Assembly (NCBI GenBank): GCA_008081175.1
Contig: VMCW01000138.1
Span: 1-7,236 of the forward strand
DNA length: 7,236 bases
Direction: 5' to 3'
DNA from: Flavobacteriaceae bacterium
GTDB taxonomy: Bacteria > Bacteroidota > Bacteroidia > Flavobacteriales > Flavobacteriaceae
Below, in pieces: positions 1-6,699 of the stretch. The notes beneath the pieces were generated by a model. The model did not search any database. It worked only from the letters and a program-made list of their open reading frames with translations, and had not been told where the DNA came from. The first letter of the stretch is position 1; every line of letters begins with the position of its first letter. Position numbers and translations under genes: made by a program.

Positions 1-1923
1 ACTTGGACCTTCCCTCAAGATCAGGGTCAGCCCACAGCAGATTCCCAGCCTTATCACTTCCACATCCTAGACCCTCCCGGTCACGTAGACTTTACTGTGG
101 AAGTAAACCGATCACTTCGAGTACTCGATGGATTGGTTTTTTTATTTTCAGCAGTTGATGGTGTTGAGCCTCAATCTGAAACCAACTGGAGGTTAGCGGA
201 CAACTACCGAGTTCCCCGTATCGGATTTGTTAATAAAATGGATCGTCAAGGAGCCAATTTCTTAAATGTGAGTACACAAGTGCGCGAGATGTTAAAATCA
301 AATGCCGTACCTATTGTACTCAATATCGGAGAAGAAGAGGACTTTAAAGGAATCGTAGATTTAGTAACAAACAAGGCAATTGTATGGCACGAAGATAATT
401 TCGGATCTACATTCGATGAGGTGCCAATCCCTGACGATATGCTTGCAGATGTTGAAAAATATCGTGCAGAACTTATTGAGGCAGTGGCTGAATACGATGA
501 AAATCTATTGGAAAAATTCTTTGAAGATCCAGACAGTATCAGTCCCGATGAAATTCATGCAGCCTTGCGTGCAGCAACACAAGACATGAGTATCATTCCA
601 ATGATTTGTGGTTCTTCCTTCAAAAACAAAGGAGTACAGTTTCTTTTGGATGCCGTATGTCGTTATCTACCCTCTCCTGAGGACAAAGAAGCAATTATAG
701 GTACCAATCCAGACAACGGTCAAGAGATTGCTCGCAAGCCTTCAGTGAGCGAACCTTTTTCTGCACTTGCATTTAAAATTGCTACCGATCCGTTTGTAGG
801 ACGTTTAGCTTTCTTCCGTGCTTATTCTGGAAGACTAGACGCTGGTTCTTACATATTGAACAATCGCTCTGGAAACAAGGAACGTATCTCTCGTATTTAC
901 CAAATGCACTCTAACAAACAAAACTCTATCGACTTTATAGAAGCAGGAGATATTGGAGCGGCTGTTGGATTTAAAGACATCAAAACAGGAGATACCCTTT
1001 CTGCAGAAAAATCACCGATTATTTTGGAAAGTATGGACTTCCCAGATCCCGTAATCGGTATTGCAGTTGAACCTAAGACAAAAGCCGATGTGGACAAACT
1101 CGGTATGGCATTAGGAAAACTTGCAGAGGAAGATCCTACCTTTCAAGTGAAATCTGACGAGGTGTCCGGACAAACCATCATCTCAGGTATGGGTGAGTTA
1201 CACTTAGATATTATCGTGGATCGTTTGAAACGCGAATTTAAGGTAGAAGTCAACCAAGGAAAACCACAAGTAGAATACAAAGAAGCACTCACTTCTCAAG
1301 CAAAACACCGTGAGGTTTACAAAAAACAAACAGGTGGTAGAGGTAAATTTGCGGATATTGTCTTTACTATGGAACCTGGAGAGGAAGGAAAAGTTGGACT
1401 GGAATTTGTCAACTTGATCAAAGGAGGAAATATTCCTAAAGAATACATCCCTTCTGTAGAGAAAGGATTTAAAGAAGCAATGAACAATGGTCCATTAGCA
1501 GGCTTTGAACTAGACTCAATGAAAATTACATTGGAAGATGGATCATTCCACCCTGTGGATTCCGATTCGCTTTCTTTTGAGTTAGCAGCTAAACTTGGTT
1601 TTAAAGAAGCTGCTAGAAGTTCTGGTCCTGTGATCATGGAACCCATCATGAAATTGGAAGTATTGACTCCAGAAGAAAACATGGGAGATATCGTTGGAGA
1701 CCTCAACCGCAGACGTGGACAAGTGAACTCTATGGATGATCGCGCAGGTTCTAAAGTAGTCAAAGCAGAAGTACCTCTATCTGAAATGTTTGGATATGTT
1801 ACTTCTTTACGAACACTCTCTTCAGGGCGTGCTACTTCCACTATGGAATTTTCTCACTATGCTGAAACTCCATCCAATATTTCAGAAGGAGTTATTGCGG
1901 AAGTAAATGGTAAAAAAGTATAA
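1..1923 (+). CDS. fusA: Elongation factor G (EF-G), 5'-truncated by the window edge
   Basis: EF-G is the cytoplasmic GTPase that drives translocation of tRNA and mRNA on the ribosome and, with ribosome recycling factor, splits ribosomes after termination. Frame 1 is open from base 1, giving 640 visible residues. The family is usually about 700 long, so roughly 65-70 N-terminal residues, with the P-loop and switch I, lie upstream. Visible parts in order: G3/switch II at 70-84, G4 NKMD at 232-243, the G5 region (CGSSFKNKG) from 607, domain II from about 751 (EPFSALAFKIATDPFVGRL), domain III from about 1036 including GMGELHLDI, domain IV with its tip His at 1549-1551 (GSFHPVDS), and domain V from about 1630 (EPIMKLEVLTPEENMGD). 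The G3 motif reads D-P-P-G-H where D-T-P-G-H is expected; the His, which is needed for GTP hydrolysis, is kept. After GELH the run is LDII, so the site equivalent to S. aureus Leu461 is Ile (alignment from memory). The GTG at 97 is an internal valine, not the start. rpsJ follows 11 bases later with no tuf between. Confidence 0.98.
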   Translation, partial: TWTFPQDQGQPTADSQPYHFHILDPPGHVDFTVEVNRSLRVLDGLVFLFSAVDGVEPQSETNWRLADNYRVPRIGFVNKMDRQGANFLNVSTQVREMLKSNAVPIVLNIGEEEDFKGIVDLVTNKAIVWHEDNFGSTFDEVPIPDDMLADVEKYRAELIEAVAEYDENLLEKFFEDPDSISPDEIHAALRAATQDMSIIPMICGSSFKNKGVQFLLDAVCRYLPSPEDKEAIIGTNPDNGQEIARKPSVSEPFSALAFKIATDPFVGRLAFFRAYSGRLDAGSYILNNRSGNKERISRIYQMHSNKQNSIDFIEAGDIGAAVGFKDIKTGDTLSAEKSPIILESMDFPDPVIGIAVEPKTKADVDKLGMALGKLAEEDPTFQVKSDEVSGQTIISGMGELHLDIIVDRLKREFKVEVNQGKPQVEYKEALTSQAKHREVYKKQTGGRGKFADIVFTMEPGEEGKVGLEFVNLIKGGNIPKEYIPSVEKGFKEAMNNGPLAGFELDSMKITLEDGSFHPVDSDSLSFELAAKLGFKEAARSSGPVIMEPIMKLEVLTPEENMGDIVGDLNRRRGQVNSMDDRAGSKVVKAEVPLSEMFGYVTSLRTLSSGRATSTMEFSHYAETPSNISEGVIAEVNGKKV

Positions 1924-1934
1924 ACAGCAATCGC

Positions 1935-2240
1935 ATGAGCCAAAAAATTAGAATCAAATTAAAATCATACGACTTCAATTTAGTAGACAAGTCGGCTGAT
2001 AAAATCGTAAAAACTGTAAAAAATACAGGTGCGGTAGTAACGGGACCTATCCCATTACCAACACACAAGAAAATCTTTACTGTTTTGCGTTCTCCTCACG
2101 TAAATAAAAAATCGCGTGAGCAGTTCAAATTGTCCTCATACAAAAGATTGTTGGACATTTACAGCTCTTCATCAAAAACCATTGATGCACTCATGAAACT
2201 CGAGTTGCCTAGTGGTGTTGAAGTAGAAATTAAAGTATAA
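1935..2240 (+). CDS. rpsJ: 30S ribosomal protein S10 (uS10)
   Basis: S10 sits in the head of the 30S subunit and, as NusE, pairs with NusB in rRNA transcription antitermination. The 101-residue product is close to the usual family length (about 102-105). It shows the N-terminal strand KIRIKLKSYDFNLVD, the GPIPLPTHKKIFTVLRSPHV loop and the SREQF motif followed by KRLLDIY, all S10 hallmarks; the C-terminal LPSGVEVEIKV is typical of Bacteroidota. The ATG at 1935 is the only sensible start, 11 bases after the fusA stop. No Shine-Dalgarno sequence lies in that gap. In E. coli rpsJ opens its own operon behind a long leader on which L4 acts; here it is simply the next gene after fusA, so such a leader cannot exist in this position. 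Confidence 0.99.
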   Translation: MSQKIRIKLKSYDFNLVDKSADKIVKTVKNTGAVVTGPIPLPTHKKIFTVLRSPHVNKKSREQFKLSSYKRLLDIYSSSSKTIDALMKLELPSGVEVEIKV

Positions 2241-2266
2241 TCAATTAGTAATTAAATAAAAAAACA
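2241..2266 (+). promoter_or_regulatory. A/T-rich spacer before rplC, possible translation enhancer
   Basis: This 26-base gap between rpsJ and rplC is the longest in the window. It contains only A and T apart from C at 2242 and 2265 and G at 2248. A short perfect palindrome (AATTA-G-TAATT) lies at 2243-2253 and a run of seven A at 2258-2264, just before the ATG. There is no Shine-Dalgarno sequence. A-rich, unstructured leaders are known to favour initiation in Bacteroidota, so this may set the rate for rplC; that role is inference. The palindrome has a one-base centre, so it would not make a useful RNA hairpin. Confidence 0.3.
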
Positions 2267-2884
2267 ATGTCTGGGTTAATAGGAAAAAAAATCGGTATGA
2301 CTAGCCTTTATGACGACAATGGGAAAAACATCCCTTGTACTGTACTAGAGGTTGGGCCATGCGTGGTTACCCAAGTCAGAACCCTTGCGGTTGACGGGTA
2401 TGAAGCTGTTCAACTGGGTTTCGATGACAAGGCAGAAAAACAGGTCACTAAAGCAGAAGTGGGTCACTTCAAAAAAGCTAAAGTTGCACCTAAAAAGAAG
2501 CTCGTCGAATTCCAGAATTTTGAACAAGAATTAAATTTGGGTGACACAGTTACCGTGGATCATTTTGCAGAAGGAGATTTTGTAGATGTATCTGGAACTT
2601 CAAAAGGAAAAGGTTTCCAAGGTGTAGTAAAACGCCACGGATTTGGTGGAGTAGGACAAGCTACACACGGACAGCACAACAGACTACGTGCACCCGGTTC
2701 AATTGGTGCTGCCTCTTATCCTGCACGAGTATTCAAAGGAATGCGTATGGCGGGACAAACAGGTAACAGCAAGGTGAAGGTAATCAACCTAAGAGTGGTA
2801 AAAGTAGTACCTGAAAAGAACCTTCTTGTGGTTAAAGGATGTGTTCCAGGTCATAAAAACGCATACGTAATCGTTCGGAAATAA
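2267..2884 (+). CDS. rplC: 50S ribosomal protein L3 (uL3)
   Basis: L3 is an early-assembling 50S protein whose extended loop reaches toward the peptidyl transferase centre. The product has 205 residues, against 209 in E. coli. It begins MSGLIGKKIGMTSLYDDNG, keeps the GTSKGKGFQGVVKRHGFGG signature, the ATHG motif, the GSIG...P..VFKG loop and the C-terminal NLLVVKGCVPG segment. In E. coli the loop reads GSIGQNQTPGKV and Gln150 is methylated by PrmB; here the loop reads GSIGAASYPARV and residue 150 is Ser (2714-2716), so that modification cannot occur. The stop codon at 2882-2884 shares its last A with the ATG of rplD (TAATG), which suggests coupled termination and reinitiation. Confidence 0.99.
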   Translation: MSGLIGKKIGMTSLYDDNGKNIPCTVLEVGPCVVTQVRTLAVDGYEAVQLGFDDKAEKQVTKAEVGHFKKAKVAPKKKLVEFQNFEQELNLGDTVTVDHFAEGDFVDVSGTSKGKGFQGVVKRHGFGGVGQATHGQHNRLRAPGSIGAASYPARVFKGMRMAGQTGNSKVKVINLRVVKVVPEKNLLVVKGCVPGHKNAYVIVRK

Positions 2885-3513
2885 TGGAATTAAACGTACT
2901 TAACATACAAGGAAAAGAAACCGGTAGAAAAGTAAAACTCAATACAGCCGTTTTCGGAATAGAGCCCAATGATCACGCAATATATCTAGACGTTAAGTCG
3001 CATTTGGCCAACAAACGCCAAGGGACTCACAAGGCGAAAGAAAGAGCAGAGATCACTGGTAGTACTCGTAAAATTAAAAAACAAAAAGGAACAGGTACTG
3101 CACGTGCGGGGAGTATCAAAAATCCATTGTTTAAAGGAGGGGGACGTGTTTTTGGTCCTACCCCTAGAGATTACAGCCAAAAAGTCAATAAAAAAGTAAA
3201 GCGTTTAGCACGTAAATCTGCTTTGAGTATTAAAGCCAAACAGAAGTCAATCGTGATTCTTGAAGACTTCCAAATGGACAAACCTCAAACAAAAGAATAC
3301 ATCAAAATGCTATCCGCTCTTGGCCTCGCTGAGAAAAAAAGCCTTCTAGTCTTGGGCGACTTGAATAAAAATGTATATTTGTCGTCTCGTAATTTAAAAA
3401 ATTCTAAAGTTGTAACCAACTCAGAATTAAACACTTACAAAATATCAAATGCAAATAGTTTGATTATTTCAGAAGGTGCAATTGCGGAACTTGAATCACT
3501 TTTGAATCGTTAG
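2884..3513 (+). CDS. rplD: 50S ribosomal protein L4 (uL4)
   Basis: L4 is an assembly-initiating 50S protein; its long loop lines the constriction of the nascent peptide tunnel with L22. The product has 209 residues, against 201 in E. coli. The loop is clear: KIKKQKGTGTARAGSIK, then GGGRVFGPTPRDY, followed by KVNKKVKRLARKSALS. The Lys-Gly-Thr-Gly core where macrolide-resistance changes occur in other bacteria looks unaltered. It starts on an ATG that overlaps the rplC stop by one base, and ends with TAG, the only non-TAA stop in the window, two bases before rplW. In E. coli free L4 represses the S10 operon through the rpsJ leader; the leader is missing here, so L4 cannot act in that way on this operon. 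Confidence 0.99.
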   Translation: MELNVLNIQGKETGRKVKLNTAVFGIEPNDHAIYLDVKSHLANKRQGTHKAKERAEITGSTRKIKKQKGTGTARAGSIKNPLFKGGGRVFGPTPRDYSQKVNKKVKRLARKSALSIKAKQKSIVILEDFQMDKPQTKEYIKMLSALGLAEKKSLLVLGDLNKNVYLSSRNLKNSKVVTNSELNTYKISNANSLIISEGAIAELESLLNR

Positions 3514-3515
3514 TC

Positions 3516-3806
3516 ATGAGTATATTAATAAAACCTATCATTACAGAGAAAGCTACTTTAGGTAGCGAACGCTTTAATAAGTATACTTTTTTGGTCGATA
3601 CAAAAGCAAACAAAGTGGAGATTAAAAAAGCAGTAGAAGCTGCTTACGGTGTTACTGTGGACAGTGTTAAAACACAGAATTACGGTCCACAACGCAAAAT
3701 GCGCTACACCAAAACAGGAATTCAAAAAGGTAAAACCAACGCAACAAAAAAAGCTATTGTGCAAGTTGCAGAAGGAGATGCCATAGATTTTTATAGTAAT
3801 TTATAA
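3516..3806 (+). CDS. rplW: 50S ribosomal protein L23 (uL23)
   Basis: L23 lies at the exit of the peptide tunnel and is the docking site for trigger factor and the signal recognition particle. The 96-residue product matches the usual length of about 95-100. The N-terminal IIKPIITEKAT block is diagnostic, and the acidic residue in it (Glu11) corresponds to the trigger-factor-binding Glu18 of E. coli by position in the motif. The NKVEIKKAVEAAYGVTVDSVKT segment is the conserved core fold. It starts two bases after the rplD stop, so coupling is likely, and is followed after nine bases by rplB. Confidence 0.98.
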   Translation: MSILIKPIITEKATLGSERFNKYTFLVDTKANKVEIKKAVEAAYGVTVDSVKTQNYGPQRKMRYTKTGIQKGKTNATKKAIVQVAEGDAIDFYSNL

Positions 3807-3815
3807 TCGCGTCAG

Positions 3816-4640
3816 ATGTCAGTTAGAAAATTAAAACCAATAACTCCTGCGCAGCGTTTTAGAGTAGTAAATGGATTCGACGCAATTACTACTGATAAGC
3901 CGGAGAAGAGTTTATTGGAGCCCAAGAAAAGAACGGGCGGTAGAAACAATAAAGGTAAGATGACCTCTCGCCACATTGGTGGTGGTCACAAAAAGCGCTA
4001 TCGTGTAATCGATTTTAAACGTAATAAATTTGATGTTGCTGCCGAAGTTAAATCCATCGAATACGATCCCAACAGAACCGCTTTTATCGCTTTAGTTGAA
4101 TATACAGATGGAGAAAAAAGATACATCATTGCTCCTAATGGATTAGAGGTAGGTCAAACGGTTATGTCGGGTAAACAAGCAGGTCCAGAAATTGGAAATG
4201 CACTTTATCTATCAGATATTCCTTTAGGAACCATTATTTCTAGTATCGAACTTAGTCCAGGTAAAGGAGCTGCTATTGCACGAAGTGCTGGAGCTTTTGC
4301 TCAACTGATGGCTCGTGATGGCAAGTTTGCAACAGTAAAACTGCCTTCTGGAGAAACACGCTTGATTCTTGTTACTTGTATGGCGGTTATTGGTACAGTT
4401 TCCAATTCAGATCACCAATTGTTGGTTTCTGGTAAAGCAGGTCGTTCCAGATGGCTTGGTAGAAGACCACGTACTCGTCCTGTAGCGATGAACCCTGTAG
4501 ATCACCCCATGGGAGGTGGAGAAGGTCGTGCATCTGGAGGACATCCAAGATCACGCAACGGTATACCTGCTAAAGGTTACCGCACTAGATCTAAAACGAA
4601 AGCTAGTAACAAGTTCATCATAGAACGCAGAAAAAAATAA
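3816..4640 (+). CDS. rplB: 50S ribosomal protein L2 (uL2)
   Basis: L2 binds 23S rRNA near the peptidyl transferase centre and is needed for subunit association and peptide bond formation. The product has 274 residues, against 273 in E. coli. The N-terminal RNA-binding part contains GRNNKGKMTSRHIGGGHKKRY and the VIDFKRNK segment. The C-terminal part has NPVDHPMGGGEGRASGG, then a basic tail ending IIERRKK. The histidine considered functionally critical in E. coli (His229) is kept as His230 (4503-4505); two residues on, the usual His is Met (4509-4511), a form common in Bacteroidota. Gaps are 9 bases upstream and 6 downstream, neither with a Shine-Dalgarno sequence. Confidence 0.99.
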   Translation: MSVRKLKPITPAQRFRVVNGFDAITTDKPEKSLLEPKKRTGGRNNKGKMTSRHIGGGHKKRYRVIDFKRNKFDVAAEVKSIEYDPNRTAFIALVEYTDGEKRYIIAPNGLEVGQTVMSGKQAGPEIGNALYLSDIPLGTIISSIELSPGKGAAIARSAGAFAQLMARDGKFATVKLPSGETRLILVTCMAVIGTVSNSDHQLLVSGKAGRSRWLGRRPRTRPVAMNPVDHPMGGGEGRASGGHPRSRNGIPAKGYRTRSKTKASNKFIIERRKK

Positions 4641-4646
4641 TAGAGT

Positions 4647-4925
4647 ATGGCTCGTTCATTAAAAAAAGGACCTTTTGTACATCACAGTCTTGAAAAGAAA
4701 GTGATGAAAAACGTAGAAGAAAATAAAAAATCAGTAATCAAAACATGGTCTCGTGCCTCTTTGATTACCCCAGATTTTGTAGGACAAACCATTGGTGTAC
4801 ACAACGGTAAAACATTTGTGCCAGTTTACATAACTGAAAACATGGTAGGTCACAAATTAGGAGAATTTTCAATGACACGTAACTTCCGTGGACATGGAGG
4901 AAACAAAAACAAAGGCAATAAATAA
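4647..4925 (+). CDS. rpsS: 30S ribosomal protein S19 (uS19)
   Basis: S19 sits in the 30S head beside S13 and contributes to the contacts near the A-site tRNA and to the inter-subunit bridges. The 92-residue product equals the E. coli length. Diagnostic segments are MARSLKKGPFV at the N-terminus, KTWSRASLI, the VHNGKTFVPVYIT strand and MVGHKLGEFSMTRNFRGH, followed by a basic Lys/Asn/Gly tail. It lies between rplB (6 bases) and rplV (8 bases), the standard position in S10-type operons. Confidence 0.99.
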   Translation: MARSLKKGPFVHHSLEKKVMKNVEENKKSVIKTWSRASLITPDFVGQTIGVHNGKTFVPVYITENMVGHKLGEFSMTRNFRGHGGNKNKGNK

Positions 4926-4933
4926 AAGTACTC

Positions 4934-5338
4934 ATGGGAAATCGTAAAAGACAAACCGCACAGGAACTTAAAGATGCAAAGAAAAATCTTGCTTTTGCTA
5001 AATTAAATAATTGTCCTACTTCTCCTCGTAAAATGCGTTTGGTCGCAGACCAAGTTCGTGGAGAGTCTATAGACAAGGCTTTAGCTATTTTAAAGTTCAG
5101 CCCGAAAGAGGCCTCACGCCGTTTAGAAAAATTGTTACTTTCAGCGATTGCCAACTGGCAATCAAAAAATGAGTCTGAAGATATTGAAAAGGCAAACCTT
5201 TATGTTTCTGAAATCCGTGTGGATGGAGGAAGTATGTTAAAAAGATTACGCCCCGCTCCACAAGGTAGAGCACATCGAATTCGCAAACGTTCCAACCATG
5301 TTACAGTGGTTTTGGGATCAAATACTATTGAAGCTTAA
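4934..5338 (+). CDS. rplV: 50S ribosomal protein L22 (uL22)
   Basis: L22 binds all domains of 23S rRNA and its beta hairpin forms part of the tunnel constriction opposite L4. The product has 134 residues, longer than the 110 of E. coli because of an N-terminal extension (about 20 residues before FAKLNNCPTSPRKMRLVAD); a similar length is usual in Bacteroidota. The hairpin tip region GGSMLKRLRPAPQGRAHRI and the closing strand SNHVTVVLG are intact, with no deletion of the kind linked to macrolide resistance. The ATG at 4934 is the first in-frame start after the rpsS stop. The stop TAA is followed after one base by the rpsC ATG. Confidence 0.98.
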   Translation: MGNRKRQTAQELKDAKKNLAFAKLNNCPTSPRKMRLVADQVRGESIDKALAILKFSPKEASRRLEKLLLSAIANWQSKNESEDIEKANLYVSEIRVDGGSMLKRLRPAPQGRAHRIRKRSNHVTVVLGSNTIEA

Positions 5339-5339
5339 T

Positions 5340-6062
5340 ATGGGACAAAAAACAAACCCAATAGGAAATCGTTTAGGAATCATCAGAGGATGGGATTCTA
5401 ACTGGTATGGTGGAAGAAACTACGGTGATAAAATCGCTGAGGATGACAAAATTCGTAAATACATACATGTACGTCTATCCAAGGCTAGTGTTTCTAATGT
5501 AATTATAGAAAGAACACTGAAAATCATCACCATTACCATCACAACAGCAAGACCTGGTATCATCATTGGTAAAGCAGGTCAGGAAGTAGATAAGCTTAAA
5601 GAAGAGCTTCGCAAAATAACAGCGAAAGAGGTTCAGATTAATATTTTTGAAATCAAGCGACCCGAATTGGATGCCCAGCTTGTGGGATCTAGCGTTGCGA
5701 GACAAATCGAAAGTAGAATCTCTTACCGTCGTGCTATCAAAATGGCAATTGCCGCTGCTATGCGAATGAATGCTGAAGGTATCAAGATCCAAATTTCAGG
5801 TCGATTGAACGGAGCCGAAATGGCGCGTTCAGAATCCTACAAAGAAGGTCGTATTCCACTATCTACCTTCCGTGCTGATATCGATTACGCTTTGGTTGAA
5901 GCGCACACTACTTATGGTAGATTAGGGATAAAAGTTTGGATTATGAAAGGAGAGGTGTATGGAAAAAGAGAACTCTCTCCATTAGTAGGAATGTCAAAGA
6001 AAACACAAAACAACTCCAACGCAACAGCAGGAGGTGGTGGACGCCAACGCAGACGTAAATAA
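5340..6062 (+). CDS. rpsC: 30S ribosomal protein S3 (uS3)
   Basis: S3 is part of the mRNA entry tunnel and, with S4 and S5, of the ribosome's mRNA helicase. I place the start at the ATG at 5340, giving MGQKTNPIGNRLGIIRGWDS, which matches the family N-terminus; an in-frame ATG at 5298 inside rplV would add 14 unrelated residues. The product has 240 residues (E. coli 233). The type II KH domain has the GxxG loop as GKAG at residues 77-80. The helicase residues of E. coli (Arg131, Arg132, Lys135) correspond to Arg130, Arg131 and Lys134 in SYRRAIKMA. SGRLNGAEMARSE, FRADIDYALVEAHTTYG and KVWIMKGEV are conserved C-domain motifs. The tail is low in complexity and basic, ending GGGGRQRRRK. One base separates it from rplV, so coupling is likely. 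Confidence 0.99.
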   Translation: MGQKTNPIGNRLGIIRGWDSNWYGGRNYGDKIAEDDKIRKYIHVRLSKASVSNVIIERTLKIITITITTARPGIIIGKAGQEVDKLKEELRKITAKEVQINIFEIKRPELDAQLVGSSVARQIESRISYRRAIKMAIAAAMRMNAEGIKIQISGRLNGAEMARSESYKEGRIPLSTFRADIDYALVEAHTTYGRLGIKVWIMKGEVYGKRELSPLVGMSKKTQNNSNATAGGGGRQRRRK

Positions 6063-6076
6063 TACAATAGAAAACC

Positions 6077-6496
6077 ATGTTACAACCAAAAAAGACAAAA
6101 TTTCGAAAAACCCAGAAAGGGCGCATGAAAGGGCTCTCTGGAAGAGGACATCAACTTTCGAATGGAATGTTTGGGATCAAAGCATTAGATTCTGTATTCA
6201 TTACCTCTCGTCAGATTGAAGCAGCCCGTATTGCCGCAACACGTTACATGAAAAGAGAAGGACAGCTTTGGATTAAAATTTTTCCAGACAAGCCCATTAC
6301 TAAAAAGCCTCTTGAAGTACGAATGGGAAAAGGAAAAGGAGCACCAGAATATTTTGTTGCCGTTACCAAAGCAGGCCGTATCATGTTTGAAGTAGCAGGT
6401 GTGCCTTATGATATTGCTAAAGAAGCATTGCGATTGGCAGCACAAAAACTTCCAGTTAAAACAAAATTTGTAGTAGCTCGAGATTACGAAGCTTAA
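6077..6496 (+). CDS. rplP: 50S ribosomal protein L16 (uL16)
   Basis: L16 is a late-assembling 50S protein that contacts the A- and P-site tRNA elbow region and organises the A site. The product has 139 residues (E. coli 136). Signatures are MLQPKKTKFRKTQKGRMKG, GFSG-like LSGRGHQLSNG, GIKALDSVFITSRQIEAARIA and VRMGKGKGAPEYFVA. Arg82 in VRMGKGKG corresponds to E. coli Arg81, the residue hydroxylated by YcfD/RoxA there; whether this organism has such an enzyme cannot be seen. The 14-base gap after rpsC is A-rich and lacks a Shine-Dalgarno sequence. Confidence 0.99.
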   Translation: MLQPKKTKFRKTQKGRMKGLSGRGHQLSNGMFGIKALDSVFITSRQIEAARIAATRYMKREGQLWIKIFPDKPITKKPLEVRMGKGKGAPEYFVAVTKAGRIMFEVAGVPYDIAKEALRLAAQKLPVKTKFVVARDYEA

Positions 6497-6506
6497 GAAA
6501 CTAGTT

Positions 6507-6695
6507 ATGAAACAATCAGAAATCAGCAAGCTTTCCAAGGAGGATCTTCAAGATAAATTGACAGAATATCAAAAACAATTGAGTGAGTTAAAAATGACAC
6601 ACGCCATTTCTCCTCTTGAAAATCCATTACAAATCAAAACAGCGCGCCGCGTAGTAGCTCGACTAAAAACCGCTTTAAGCAACCAAGAAGCATAA
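6507..6695 (+). CDS. rpmC: 50S ribosomal protein L29 (uL29)
   Basis: L29 is a small two-helix protein beside L23 at the tunnel exit. The 62-residue product matches the family length (E. coli 63). It opens with MKQSEISKLSKEDLQDKL, the family's usual N-terminal helix, and ends with KTARRVVARLKTALSNQEA, which carries the conserved Arg-rich second helix. Position between rplP and rpsQ is universal in S10-type operons and supports the call. The start ATG lies 10 bases after the rplP stop, and rpsQ follows after 4 bases. Confidence 0.97.
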   Translation: MKQSEISKLSKEDLQDKLTEYQKQLSELKMTHAISPLENPLQIKTARRVVARLKTALSNQEA

Positions 6696-6699
6696 GCAC

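Noticed and set aside
97..99. GTG at 97 as the start of a 608-residue EF-G
   Set aside because: Frame 1 is open to base 1 and encodes recognisable EF-G sequence upstream of 97 (HFHILDPPGHVDFT), so this GTG is an internal valine and the gene is cut by the window edge.
1317..1841. 174-codon open frame on the minus strand opposite fusA
   Set aside because: It lies wholly antisense to conserved EF-G domains III-V, and the translation is Ser/Pro-rich without a recognisable domain; it is a shadow of fusA codon usage.
2243..2253. AATTA-G-TAATT palindrome as a terminator hairpin
   Set aside because: The arms are five A/T pairs with a one-base loop, which cannot form a stable RNA stem, and it is followed by A rather than U residues; the operon clearly continues.
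4765..5154. 129-codon minus-strand open frame across rpsS and rplV
   Set aside because: It spans two well-conserved genes and their junction, has no family resemblance and is unlikely to be coding.
5298..5339. Upstream in-frame ATG giving S3 a 14-residue extension
   Set aside because: It lies inside rplV, its residues (MLQWFWDQILLKLN) resemble nothing in S3, and the ATG at 5340 gives the standard MGQKTNPIG start one base after the rplV stop.
6185..6538. 117-codon minus-strand open frame across rplP and rpmC
   Set aside because: The Phe/Ser/Cys-rich translation is what results from reading Lys/Glu-rich ribosomal genes in reverse; both sense genes are certain.
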